NCBI RefSeq assembly: GCF_933775445.1
Contig: NC_065878.1
Coordinates: 10,489,395-10,553,394 of the forward strand
Direction: 5' to 3'
Source of the DNA: Argentina anserina
Taxonomy: Eukaryota; Streptophyta; Magnoliopsida; Rosales; Rosaceae
DNA: 64,000 nt
The notes under the pieces were generated by a model that was not told the DNA's origin, did not search any database, and saw nothing but the letters and a program-made list of their open reading frames with translations. Of the stretch, positions 47,897-59,900 are shown piece by piece. A program made the translations under genes and the position numbers. Every line of letters starts with the position of its first letter. Position 1 is the first letter of the stretch.

Positions 47897-48658
47897 CTAT
47901 ATCAATTTCCACGAAGCTATTTTGAGAAATTTAACTCGTAATTAACCAAGTAATTCAACAAGAACTTATAAAAACGTTACCATGAAGAGACGTACAAGAA
48001 GTACGTCCTTGCCCGCTTGGATACTTGCTTCATTTAATCATTTTGTATCAGATTCTTGCATGATAATAATAGCATGACTCTAAAGTCCACAATACAACAT
48101 GTGTCAAACACGACACATTGAAAATGACAAACAAAATGTGTTGTCGTTTTTTGAGTTACAATCTTGCTCTTTTTCTTATAATCAAATTAAAAAAGGTTGG
48201 ATCAAAACCAAATAATACAATTCCTTGCATCATGAATGTTTGGTATCCATATACAAATGAGGGACGCTTTCTAGATGTTTATAATACATACAAAATAGTA
48301 CAAAAATAAAAAAATGAATTCTTTCATAAATGATATAAAACTCTAACATAGACTCTTATAACATATAATATTTTTTGTAAAATCTCAATCAAAGAAGAAA
48401 ACCTATCCAAAATTTTGAAAATTGTGTTTCATGAGTGTATTTGATACATGTACTCCTACGAGGTGATTCTAAAAAGTATTTAGAAAGCTAAATATCTCAT
48501 AAACGTTGGCAGTTAAACATGAAATGTAACATTTGATCGAGTAGGTGAAGCAAACGAAACGTCACTAGCATCTGTTTGGAAAGCATAAACGACTTTCCGC
48601 CTCCGCCCATAATTTCTTTTCCTATTTATGGTGGTTTACACGTTTACAACTTTTTGTT
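47897..48658. other. AT-rich intergenic region
   Basis: No gene recognised. Short frames (for example near 48118-48309) lack features. Confidence 0.55.
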
Positions 48659-48666
48659 CTTGTTTT

Positions 48667-49219
48667 TAGGGCTGGGCACGGCCCGGCCCGGGATTTTTTT
48701 TTCAGGGCCCGGGCCCGGCCCGGTTGTAGTGTGACGGGCCGGGTTTTTTTCTAAAAAAATCAGGGCCCGGGTAAAACCCGGCCCGGGTCAATTAATTGCA
48801 GGGACCGGGTAAAACCCGGACCGGTAACATCCGGGCCGAGCCCGCCCGGTTTTCCGGGCCTAACTCTATTTTTGGCTAGTTTGCGGCGAATCGGTAGTGC
48901 GAGGCGACGACAATGGGAATCATGAGATTGAAATTAGTTAAATTTAAGGTTATTTGGTTATGTTCAAGTGTCATTGTATCTATTCTATAAGTTTAGGATC
49001 ACTTACGAAAAGCCAATTACATAATAACACCTAATGTCCCGGGTTTCCGGGTTTTTTTGTTTAAAAATTTGAAGGCCCGGGACCGGCCCGGACATAACAA
49101 AGCCCGGCCCGTTTATCACATGACAACATATGAGCCCGGCAAAAAACCCGGCCCGCCCGGACGGGCCCGGCGGTCCGGTCCGGGTTTTTTTTCTTTTTCG
49201 GGCTTTTTGCCCAGCCCTA
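48667..49219 (-). mobile_element. hAT-type MITE, copy 2 (553 bp), upstream of the phosphatase gene
   Basis: TAGGGCTGGGC...GCCCAGCCCTA with a perfect 8-bp duplication CTTGTTTT (48659-48666, 49220-49227). Read from its right end it matches copy 1 closely over at least 200 bases (including GGACATTAGGTRTYATTATG), so the two are in opposite orientation. It ends about 90 bp before the TATA candidates and 142 bp before the first ATG of the next gene. Confidence 0.95.
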
Positions 49220-49307
49220 CTTGTTTTGGTAAACAGAGTAGTTGTCATTCTCAAAAACAAAATAAAAATAAATAAATAAATAAATAAAAAGTTGTTTCAA
49301 GTTTCAA

Positions 49308-49332
49308 CTATAAAAAAGGGACCTATATAATT
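49308..49332 (+). promoter_or_regulatory. TATA candidates of the histidine phosphatase gene
   Basis: ACTATAAAAAAG (49308) and CTATATAATT (49323-49332). They sit only 30-55 bases before the ATG at 49362, which would give that ATG a very short leader, and 100-125 bases before the in-frame ATG at 49434. Confidence 0.5.
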
Positions 49333-49361
49333 CAAAGAGGAAAGCCTCTGCAAATTTTCAT

Positions 49362-51043
49362 ATGCTTTCCCTTCTTCCCTCTCGTCTACCCAAACCGGCC
49401 AAAACCCTCCTCCTCCACTTGCCGCATTTCCCAATGGCCCAGCTCATCCGCAACGACACCACCCACTCCTCCGCCTCCGCCCACCACCACCAAAACGTCG
49501 TCGTCATGCGCCACGGCGACCGAATCGACAACTTCGAGCCCCGCTGGATCAAGAACGCCGCCCGCCCCTGGGACCCGCCTCTCGTCGAGGAGGGCAAGGT
49601 CCGCGCCTTCTGCACCGGCGCCAAGCTCCGCTCCGATCTCGGCTTCCCCGTCCACCGAGTCTTCGTCTCCCCCTTCGTTCGCTGCGTCGAGACCGCCGTC
49701 CAGGTCGTCACTGCTCTCTCCGCCCTCGAAACGCCGTCGTTGGTCAAATACGACAGCAGTCAGCCCCTCCCCGTTGATCCCTCCAAGCTCAAGGTGGGCC
49801 CCCACATATATTTCAAACTTGCATTTTGGTTCTGTTTTGTTATTTTTTTTTGTGTTGAAAAGACATTTTAGTTCTGTTTTGATTTTTGAAGTTTGTTTTG
49901 GCTTTTGTTGTTGTGAGATTGGTTCATGTTTTTGTCTGCTTAAACCCATTTTTGTCGTTTCCTTAAGTATTTGCTCAAGAATGAAAATTTGATGAAAAGA
50001 GTTGTACTTTGGACTCGTTTGTCTAAATTCCAACCTGATTTTGAGGTGCCCCAAACATGTTGCTTGTTCTGAGTAAAGATGTTACTTTTTAGAGATTGAT
50101 CGGATAGTGGAGCACAATTTTGTACGATGTTTAGCTGAACCTAAAATTTGGAAAGTAATATAGGGGAGAAAGGGAGATGCTTTGTTGAGACTTGAGAAGT
50201 TATGACATGAGATGTTATGAATTGTATGTTTAAAACATTGGTGTGAATATATTTGTGAAGTGATATATGTAGGATTCAGTTTTGTCTTGCCATTTTGCAG
50301 GTCTCAATTGAATATGGCTTGTGTGAGATGTTGAATAGAGAGGCCATTCGCGGTGATATAGCTCCGAAAGATGGGAATTGGGGTTTCAACATTCCAGAAC
50401 TTGAAGCCAAGTTCCCAGAAGGTACTGTGGATCGCACCGTGGAGAGAGTTTACAAACAGGTTATTGAGAAACATCTTGGTCTATATGTACAGAGTTTGAT
50501 GTAATTAGTTATTAGTGTTGGCTGATGGGGTGTGTTTCTGTGATTAAATCCAGTTGCCCCAGTGGGGAGAGAGTGTGATGGATGCGAGGTCAAGGTATGC
50601 TAATGTTGTTGAGGCCCTTGCCGATAAATACCCTACAGAAAATTTGCTCCTTGTCACTCACGGTAGGTTTGATACTTGTATTGAAATTTTTCTCTGTTTT
50701 ATAGTTATGTGATCATGTTGGTTTTTTGATTAAAAAGAAATCATATTGGTTCCAAGTTCAGCTGATGTTTTCCTCCTCCAATTTCAACTCCCAAAAAAAA
50801 AACAAATTGCAAGTTGAAGAACATCAGCTTTTTATTGATAGTGTTAATTCCTGTGCAGGTGAAGGAGTTGGTTCCTCAATTACTGCGTTCCTGGAGGGCG
50901 CCACAGTATACGAAGCAGAGTACTGTGCATATTCAAAACTACGAAGGCCCATCTTCTGCAATGATCAATCAACGACTGCTGGAAAGTTTGAGGTATTAAC
51001 AAATATTGGTCAGACTGGTGTCAGTTATTCTCTTTCATTATAA
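49362..51043 (+). CDS. Histidine phosphatase / phosphoglycerate-mutase-family protein
   Basis: Four exons, 49362-49793, 50301-50459, 50554-50662 and 50859-51043, all with GT-AG borders and consistent phase, give 294 residues. VVVMRHGDRID carries the RHG catalytic motif (His51). VFVSPFVRCVETA gives the second Arg (107). LLLVTHGEG gives the second catalytic His (233). EYGLCEML, WGFNIPELE and FEVLTNIGQTGV are typical of the plant group annotated as phosphoglycerate mutase family proteins, related to UBASH3/Sts-like phosphatases. The substrate is unknown, and the family name does not mean glycolytic activity. The N-terminus is ambiguous. The ATG at 49362 adds 24 residues rich in Leu, Pro and basic residues that could be an organelle transit peptide. 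The ATG at 49434 (CCAATGG context) fits the leader length better. A GC-rich first exon is typical of such genes. Confidence 0.9.
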
Positions 51044-51767
51044 AAGCAGTGTACAGTTGCTTTCTCTATTGGAGTGTTTACTGCAAATTAGCTATCTATA
51101 TTGATGGCCGGATTTATCAATGTATCAAACAGTAGCTTTGTTGTCCTTTTTAATTGTAATTTTATGTATTGCTCTAGACTCTACAGGGTCAAATTACAAG
51201 AAAATGGAACAAAAGCTTTGTTTCTATGTTGGAGCCGTTTATATTTCCTTTTCATTTATCAAATGATCATGTTCTGCTATAGCGTAAGAATTGAAAAGAA
51301 TAAAACACTCTCCGATAGATGTCCTTGACTCCTTGCATTCATGTGAAGTATCGATATATCCACATAATTGGACAATAAACATGTGATTTTACTATTCAGT
51401 GTGTTAAACCCTAGTGCCCTTGTTGAAATATAACAGAAAATTAGAGAGGAAGGCATTTATATATGTTGGGCTGTGCAAACTAGAAGTTGGTTTCTTATTT
51501 TGGAGCATAAGTGACTTAATTGCTTACAACTGTTCCTATCTAGTCTTCTTTAAATTTGCTTTTGAAGTATTCTTATTTCTAGAAAAGATGTGACAGATGA
51601 TTTAAACACGATGGAAGCTTAATCTTTGTTACTAAATCATAAACTGAAGTTAAGGTATTTCAAGCAAAATTCTGCCGGGCAGACTTCTTTAGCTTAGAAC
51701 AAACTTTGATCTCTTCTAGTGCTGTTATCATATTCAAATGTTCTCTCATGAAGACGTATTGGATATT

Positions 51768-52051
51768 AGTGCATCGAACCAGAGGCAGCTATGTTAATTA
51801 CCAGAGAAAGTTCAGCTGTTTATTACAGGATTACAGAAACTAGGAGTAACAAGAAATTACACTGCCAATAGAAGCTTGTAGATATACCAAGCTGAAGAAA
51901 CCAGTACTATCAGTGCAACAAACCAGAGGCAGCTAGGTTAGCAATAATTGATACGAGATAGTCAGTTGTCTATTACAGAAAATGGCAGAAGCAAAAAGTA
52001 CAACGCTAGTAGAAGCATGTAAATAGATCAAGGTAAAGAAACCAGTACTAA
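51768..52051. repeat. 144-bp tandem duplication downstream of DUO1
   Basis: AGTGCATCGAACCAGAGGCA (51768) and AGTGCAACAAACCAGAGGCA (51912) start two diverged copies that both end GAAACCAGTACTA. It lies 46 bases beyond the DUO1 stop codon, so it may be in its 3' untranslated region on the minus strand. The rest of 51044-52096 is AT-rich and empty. Confidence 0.85.
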
Positions 52052-52096
52052 GTATCCGATTTCCACATGCACAGTAGATGTTAGACTTATTGTGAA

Positions 52097-53887
52097 TCAA
52101 CTTTGAGATGAATTCGGGCCATTTGGCAGTGGCTCGATTTGATCAAACATGTCAACTGGAAAGTCATCGAAGACACAATCGGGGGTTATTGGGTTGTCAA
52201 TCTTTTCCCCTTCAACATTTCCGCAGCCTCCAACTGGCTCAAGAAATGGAGGCACGATGTCAAGTTGTTTGCCAAGTTCAGCATCTAAAGTTGTGAACAT
52301 GTCGAAGTCAAGTTTCAGGAGTTCATGGGTGTCTGATGAGTATTCAAGCTCTGTTTGGAGTTGTGGGTTCCCTAGGAAAGGAATTAGAGGTTGGGACTCG
52401 ATCCATAGATTCTTCTCAGGTATAGCGAGCTCCTGCTGAACAGGGTTTGCATCAAAACCAAGCAACTTTGAGTCAAGATGTTCTGGGATTGGCACTCCAA
52501 ATGAGATCCCAATGCAAGGTGATGAGCATGATGCAGCCTGTGATGATGATTCACCATCTGATGAACAACTGAACTTGGGAATCTAAAAACGGAAGAATAG
52601 AGATCATCACTAGAACATAACAAAAGGTTGCATTAAAGTATCTAAATCGGTTACAGTGACTACATTCAATTCCTGATGACCTAGTATTGAGGTTACAAAC
52701 TGACCTCTTTAAAAAAAAAGTGCTTCGGACTCTCCATGTTCTGACTCCTACATGTCAAGAAAAAAAAAACATCAAATAAAAATCTGATTCAAATCAGGCA
52801 GGAAAGACCAATAAAAGTACAGAATTGCCAAACACAGAGAGGTTAAGATGATATAAGATACACTTATCAAATTCGTAAACAATGAACGGCCCCTGCCCTG
52901 AAACTATATAGTATCTGTTGTAGTAGCCTAGTACTACCTATACATATGGTAGCAAGAAATAGAAGCAATTAAATTAATTTAATTAACCTCCACGGTGGGA
53001 ACCTCGTCATGGTAAACTGGAATTTCCCTTCTGTTCTTGTGTGATTTGGAGGGTGTAACTGCTACTGTTGATGTGTGCAGAATTCTAGCCAGCCTTTTCT
53101 GCCTGCTACTCCAGAAGTTCTTGACATCATTATCGGTTCTCCCAGGCAAATGGGTTGCTATTTTTGCCCATTTGTTCCCGAATTGTGCTTGCAACTCTAT
53201 CACCACCCTCTCCTCCTCTAGTGAAAATTTGCACCCACTAGTCGAAAATAAAGAGAAGCAGAGATCAATTCCAACTACAATTATCAACAAACCCCGAAAA
53301 ACCTAATTATTAATCTCAATAAATTTTCACATGACAGATGCATTATTTATATCAAAACAAATTGAAGGAGCAACCGAAAAAAGAGTAACAAATAATAAAA
53401 CATGGGGCTGCTCTTCAATTAGAGCATTAGCTTCTTGAAGAGAGAACAATAATTACAACTGAAAGTTAGCATTAGCAAGAAGAACCAGAAACAAATAGAT
53501 TACAACTAAAATTAGCAACAAAACCGAAAAACCCGACAGATAATCCTTATCAAAACTCATATAGTGGAACATTCATAAGCATCTTGACCCTAATGCAAAA
53601 ACAGCAACATATCACTGCAGCAGATACGATACGAATTGTCGAAAACTACAAGCACAAGAACAGAGTGAAATTATAGAAATTAGGGGGTTAACGTACTTCT
53701 TCAAGTTGGGACGAAGCTTATTAACCCAACGGAGACGGCACGACTTTCCGGTACGCTGCAAGAGGCCTTTGGATCGAATGGAGCTCCAGTCTCTAGGGCC
53801 ACATTTCTTGACATGGTTGATAAGCACTTCGTCTTCCTCTGCTTTCCATGGTCCTTTTCTGATTCCTTCTTCTCTTTTGCCTTCCAT
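52097..53887 (-). CDS. DUO1: R2R3-MYB transcription factor DUO1 (MYB125)
   Basis: DUO1 drives male germline (sperm cell) gene expression and generative-cell division in pollen. Three exons on the minus strand (53887-53697, 53237-52988, 52582-52097) splice in phase to 308 residues, close to Arabidopsis DUO1. R2 spans about residues 10-62 with Trp14, Trp34 and Trp54. R3 spans about 64-115 (CKFSLEEERVVIELQAQFGN, Trp87, LPGRTDNDVKNFWSSRQKR). NLKNGCKF carries the extra Lys known for the DUO1 R3 repeat. The C-terminus has FDDFPVDMFDQIEPLP, matching the conserved acidic DUO1 tail. A miR159-like site lies in R2. The MYB repeats and C-terminal motif together make this identification firm. No TATA box is obvious near the ATG. 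Confidence 0.95.
53768..53788 (-). promoter_or_regulatory. miR159 target site in DUO1
   Basis: The 21 bases encoding WSSIRSK (residues 34-40 of R2) begin TGGAGCTCCATTCGATCC on the minus strand. The plus strand reads TTTGGATCGAATGGAGCTCC. It differs from miR159 (which I recall as TTTGGATTGAAGGGAGCTCT) at three positions over 21. Arabidopsis DUO1 is a documented miR159 target at this same codon stretch. Confidence 0.8.
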
Positions 53888-56017
53888 TTCAAGCTTTCTC
53901 TGTTCTCTGTCTCTTAGTCATGACACCACATTTGATATCAATCTTGTCCGAGTTTGTGTGACTGTGTCTGGCTTAGTGCAAGTGTCTGCATTTCAAGTAA
54001 CCGCCTTAACCGTCACCTTTGCGCTCTCCTCTCCCACGATATAGCCCACATTCTCCTTCTTTTTCTCTGCTTGAAAATTTCTATTACCATATCGCCCATG
54101 ATTTCGACAAAATTTAAACTGGATTCGGGAGATTATGAGGGAAGCATCGTAAAATACAATGATAGTACATGAGGAAAATATAAATCTGGAAAATAATTGG
54201 ACGTGGGACGGAAAATAAAAAAGACTTCAGGGAAAGAACCATTGCCAGCTCTGAAAATGAAACAAATGTACGTGAAATGTAGCACTGATGGGTTTTAAGA
54301 CCATAGAAATGAACAGATAGCTAGTCCATGCGGGCTGCAGCAGGAGACTGCATTCATGAGGAAAACTTCCATGTGCTAGCAAAATGGCCGAGTGGTGTGT
54401 GGAAGTGTAACAAGTATGAAGTACCAAAAACTTGAGAAAAAATTAATAGATAGAGAAACAAAAATTTATGTAGTTCACCCCAAAATCAAAGGGTTACATT
54501 CACGGGCAGAAATAATGAGGAGATTTCACTAATGACAAAAAGAGATTACAAGGTATTTATCACTCAAACCTAATATCCCAAGAGCACCCAAATACACTCA
54601 CCAAAGAGAAAACACTAAATAGAAGAACAACTTCTATAGAACCTTAAACTGCGGTTACTTCTCTATAACCCCAAAGATGCGGCTCTATTTATTTTCTCTC
54701 TACAATACTGCTAGTAAAACATGTATTTATATTATTAGACAACAATCTAAACCTATTTATGTATTCATAATATAGGCTTAATACAAAAGATAATTGATGA
54801 GCTTATTAATTTAAACCACAAACCAACACCGAGATCAGACTCGGTCTACCGACGACCCATTCGACATTATGGATTGAAATGAGAGACCCAGGAAGGCTTA
54901 ATCTCTCTGGATTTAACGAATTAACGTGATTGAAAGCATGAACAAGAGAGACTCTATTTATGTTAGTTAGATGAGAGGGTGAAACTAGCTAATACATTAA
55001 ATTTTTTTTTAGCGTCACTACTCTGCGCACCAAAAGTGCTATTATTTGCTCTTTTTAATTTCTTTTTCATGAAAGTTTTTAACTCACTTCACTGAGTTCA
55101 TTCTTACATGTGTTAGTCTGTTAATTTAATTAACCAAGTGAGACCGTAGCTAGATACGAGACATGATGCTTAAAAATTTATGTAAGATTTCAAGGAATCT
55201 TCTTTATGATTTTTATGATGATGTTGCTAAAAAGTATTATTCTCATGAAAGAGACCAATCCCTATTAGTATGAGTTAGTCCTATCAAGTTTCGGGGCTCT
55301 CTAAGAATATAAGTTGAAACTACAGTTCATTGACCCTGTGTGTGGGAATATAGTTCTTCAATAGAAAATAAAGAAGAGTTCGTCAGTAAATGATATCGAT
55401 TCGAGAAGAAGATAAGTAAGTTATCATCATTTTGAGTGGAAATCTCGTTATGGCAAATTACCTCGCGGTACAATTGGGGCGAGAGAATGTCCTCACAGAT
55501 GAATTGGGCTACGAAATTTACCTCATGTGTGGGGAATATTTTTTGGATAGGAATAAGAGAAGACTTTTAACAAAGGATGTCACATCGGGGATGAGATAAC
55601 TTGACTAGTGACACCAACACATCGCGGTATGCCATGTTTTCTGATCAGGTTACAAATCGGGCAACAGTTAAATCACCTCATGGCACAATGGGCCACAATG
55701 AATCACATCGCAGTCCAGCTGAAATATAATAAATCTCTTCACGATCAAACTGGGCCTCGAGCAAATCTAGTGACGGTGACTCTGGGTTACGACTGAATTA
55801 TACCACGAAGGAATTGGTCTGTAAATGGATTGTGTTTTGGTCAAGTAAGATTACGAGACTCAAATGTTCAGGGACAACAAGAATGAGAAGCACTAGCCAC
55901 ATGAATTTACTCTCAAACACGGTGAAACACCACATACAAAAGTCCCCAATCCCTAAGCGTTCAGTTTGGTCTCCGAAGAAAGAAACCATTGTTTGATCCC
56001 CGACCTAAATCTTTCAT
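53888..56017. other. Region upstream of DUO1, repeat remnants
   Basis: Includes a block (54470-54620) with TATGTAGTTCACCCC and TTCACGGGCAGAA, phrases I associate with plant retroelement ends. At 54824-54870 ACCAACACCGAGATC...CGACGACCCATTCGAC resembles the 5' edge of the LINE at 46180-46230. No gene recognised. 55400-55800 is GC-balanced with phrases such as ACCTCGCGG and CACATCGCGG recurring loosely. Confidence 0.4.
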
Positions 56018-56028
56018 TCCTGTTCCAA

Positions 56029-56435
56029 GGAAAAAACTTGCGTACATACTAGTATGTACGCGTGCGTCCAAACTCTCGTTTATTTGCACACTTTGGGAAT
56101 ATAAATATATGATTTTAACCGTTCAAAAGTTTAGTTTATTACTAAAGATCATTTATGTAAAAGATCAACATAAACAAAAATCATCTTCATAGTCGATTGC
56201 ATCAAACAAATTAACGGTTATGGTGAAAGTTAGTAGTCTCATGATCAACCGTCAATTTGTTTGATGCAATCGACTATGAAGACGATTTTTGTTTATGTTG
56301 ATCTTTTACATAAATGATCTTTAGTAATAAACTAAACTTTTGAACGGTTAAAATCATGTATTTATATTCCCAAAGTGTCCAAATAAACGAGAGTTTGGAC
56401 GCACGTGTACATACTAGTTTGTACGCAAGTTTTTC
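56029..56435. mobile_element. Hairpin MITE with 11-bp target duplication (Mutator-like), 407 bp
   Basis: TCCTGTTCCAA flanks both sides (56018-56028, 56436-56446). The left end is GGAAAAAACTTGCGTACATA and the reverse complement of the right end is GAAAAACTTGCGTACAAA. The arms are nearly perfect inverted copies of about 185 bases (GTTCAAAAGTTTAGTTTATT, ATCAACATAAACAAAAATC, TCGATTGCATCAAAC) around a loop of about 35-40 bases near 56216-56255. The 9-11-bp duplication suggests Mutator-like mobilisation. Similar open frames on the two strands are mirror images of the arms. Confidence 0.9.
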
Positions 56436-56969
56436 TCCTGTTCCAATTACCAGAGGTTGGTGGTGAGGAAATATCTCTACGATTTTTTTCGCACCAACGC
56501 TGCAGCCAAACAGGAAACATAAATGGAGACACACAACCCTGCTCAGCCCTTTTCTTCAATATATATATACCAAGTATCATAGAAAGTTAAACAAATGAAA
56601 CCGGAGTCAGAGCCCGAGAACGGGAAAACTTTCATACAAAGTCCAAATATATCACACGGCCACTACTTCAATCCCTGTGAACACTAAACTAAGTTCATTC
56701 TCATTTTTTATATAAAATTATTTCTATGGACATGCCATGTCCTACAAATCATTGCACAGACCATATCACCTGTCTTTGAAATAAATTGCAAAGTATAAAC
56801 ACTCAAACAGTCAAAACCTGAGTGCTAAGATGATGAAATGTTTTGATGGGGTAAGAGTGAAGGGAGGAAGAATAAAACCAAGAAAAAAGAACCAAACCGG
56901 AAGTCCAGCCAGTTCGTCTGATAAAATAGAATCCGAATCCTAAAGATTTTACACCCAAATATAAAGTAA
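56436..56969. other. Downstream region of the 111-residue gene
   Basis: AT-rich, possibly including its 3' untranslated region (minus strand). No other gene recognised. Confidence 0.5.
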
Positions 56970-59900
56970 TCAATGCTTTGCCCTCCGTTGTACCCCCAGG
57001 CCGGTTCTTATGTTTGCACGCAACTGAATTAAGTCATCCACCTGTTAAGAAGAATGGACAGCCGGTAAGTGGTGATGAGGTAATTTTTTTGTAGTCCTAC
57101 TCAAATAGTCGATAAAATAAGATGAACTCATCAACGAACTGAATGTGGAACAATATCTCAGTCCGAGTTTTTAATTTTAGCCCAATTACAAAACGAAGCT
57201 GTTTCTTACGTAGTCTATTGATGTAATAACCCGAATTTTCAATATCAATTTCTTTTAATTTCTCATAAATTAAGAGAATAGTAATTTGATTAAATTCATA
57301 TTTTACGCCTTTTATTTTGTCATTGTTCGAAGTATAAATTGGTGTCAAGAGCCAAATGTGTGTTATTTGATTAAGTTCATTTGACCAAAGAGTTGACTTT
57401 TAATCCGTCACTTTTTTCAGAAAACTTCCTTCACGAAAGTCGTAGAATTCGTCAATACGAGTTCGTAGACGCACAACACGCTTTAATCGGATGTCGTATG
57501 TAGAAGATATTAGCAACAGAAGTTTGGTTTCCGATTTTAGAAAGTGTATAAAAGGAAGAAGAGGAGATTAGAAATTAAGAAAATCAATTTTTTCTCAAAC
57601 CCAGCTCGGGTACTATTCAACCGAGCTTAAGTACTGTTCACGCGATTTTTTCCCTTTTAGTTGTCGGATCTTTCTAAGGCCATATCTCGGTCGTCCGGCG
57701 ATGGAATTAAGTGAGTGCGGTGGCATTGGAACCGTCTCTTTGTCCCCTACTGATCTGGGTTAGTGTTTGTGAGAGATTCGAACTGTTTGAAGCCCAAAAA
57801 TGGAAACAATGTTGTTGTCTCGTTTTGAAGAACTGAGGAGAACTCCCTCTCCGGCAACCAATCAAGGTGATTTTTCTTGTGTTTTAAAGCTTGTAAGATG
57901 TTTATCAATCATCTAAAACAATTTTATCTATTTCGAAACACACAAGGAGAATCGACGGTTTTTTTTAGGGACTGTGAATAGTAGCGATTTTATGTTCTTC
58001 TTAATCGATTAGACTATTTAGGCTTGGATTTAAACTTTGTTGTCAACTAGAAAGTTGTTGAAAATGTTATCTAGATTGTGGTAGTGAATTTTGGTGATCA
58101 TTGGTGGTCACCATAACAATGGCAGTGCCGCCACTGTCAGCGGCATGTGGCAGCGTGTAGGGTAATGTTTCAGAGTAATGGTTTACTTAATTGTGATGTG
58201 CTCGTCGATACGAGCGTTTACATAGGTTATTTGCACGTGTTAAGTTAAGTCTTGAGTAAGTTAGTTGTTGTTAAAGGTTTGGTAATTCTACGTTAAAATT
58301 GTTGTTGTTGTTTTCGGGAGTTTCACTATTTTCGGTTTGGTTGTTTACTAAGTGAGACTTGTGTCACTTAGGTACTTGAAGTTCGTTGAATCAAGTGAGT
58401 GAATCTCACTTGAGGTTGCAAGTTGCTAGTGGGTGCGAAAAGGTGAGTAAACCTCACGTTTAAACTAGTTACCCTTGGCGGTAACTAGACGTATTTCATT
58501 TTAAATGTTTGTCGTTGTTTAGTTGAAATTGTGATTATAATTTGGTGATATATATATATATATATATATCTCTAATTGGTAAAAGGATATGTATATATAT
58601 TATCATTGATGATATTTATGGTTACATTATACTTATTTATCGTTTTGAGATATTGTGCATTTTGTTGGATTATATTGTGTGGCATACGGGACCGAGAGGG
58701 AATAAAATGTACCTCTCGGTAAAATGGAGGTTTGTGGAGAACTGTATAGTCGAAGTGTTTGTTTGTGTTTGTTTGACCGAGGCGTTTGTTTGCTTTTAAT
58801 TATTAAACTTTACTCTGTGCTTCTTTTTATGTGGAATTCCCTTAACTAAAATTCATGCAGGGATTATACATTATATATATGTGTATTTAAGTGATTTCTG
58901 AACTACGCTTTTATGCGGGAATCACTAATATTTCTTCTGTGATTTCCTTCTTTATGTGTGAATTCTTGAACTATGTTTTCATGCAGGATCCACTATCTGT
59001 TTCCTTCCTTGAATTTCTGGTGTGAGTGAGCGTTATGGGTTGTGAGTTGTGTGTTGTGTGATGAGTTGTGGAGAGTGATGAGTTGTTGAGTATTTTTAGT
59101 TAGAGTTCACTCATACCAGCTGTGAAGCTGACCGGGTTTGTGTTTGCAATCCGGTGTACCAACCAATGGTGCAGGGGGTAGTGTTGCAGGTAGTACGTAG
59201 TTACAGTTTCAGAGTCGAGCAGCTGTTAGCAGTTTGCTGTTTTGATTTCAGTTCTTCTAGTCTTGGTGAGGCTCGAGTGAAATCTTACGAATGTATTTAT
59301 TTACTTAAATGTAAACAGTGAGTTTGGATTCAAGTTGTAACTGAGTTGTTTGTTTAAACTCAAATCGATATTCAACAGTTATATTGTAATTTCAATTACA
59401 TTGAGATTATTGTAGAGTGTTCGCATTCTAAATTTTGAAATTTTATTGTTCAGAATTTAGACTCACTACAATTGATGCTTCACTCAATATATGACCAGAC
59501 CTCATTTTTAATATATATATATATATATGTGGAATTTATGTTAAATGTAATCTGATTAAAAATTGAGAGGATAGATTAAAACTACAGGCATTTGTACAGA
59601 AAAAATCTATGTAAAGGGTTATGAATCACAGCCGAAAAGGGTCCCAACTGCATAAACAGAAGGATCCCAACAACACATTCAATATTTAAATTGACAAATT
59701 CGACATGCACTCTAATTTCCTTTCTTCCTTCTCTTATGAATATCAACCACAAGATCAAAAATTCTATTGTCTAGCTAGTCGGTAAGCATTTGGCCAAGCA
59801 AAAAGTAAAGGAAAGACAGTAAGCATGGACTTATTATTAAGATTCTGGAAATGTCTTATCTAATTTTTCCTTGCCAACACTATTAGACTATCATACAAAA

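Noticed and set aside
49386..50054. 222-codon minus-strand frame over the phosphatase first exon
   Set aside because: Antisense shadow of a GC-rich exon. The plus strand carries the RHG motif and consistent splice sites.
55989..56534. Matching peptides on opposite strands (SKLSFI.TLWEYKYMILTVQ)
   Set aside because: Mirror images produced by the inverted-repeat arms of the MITE.
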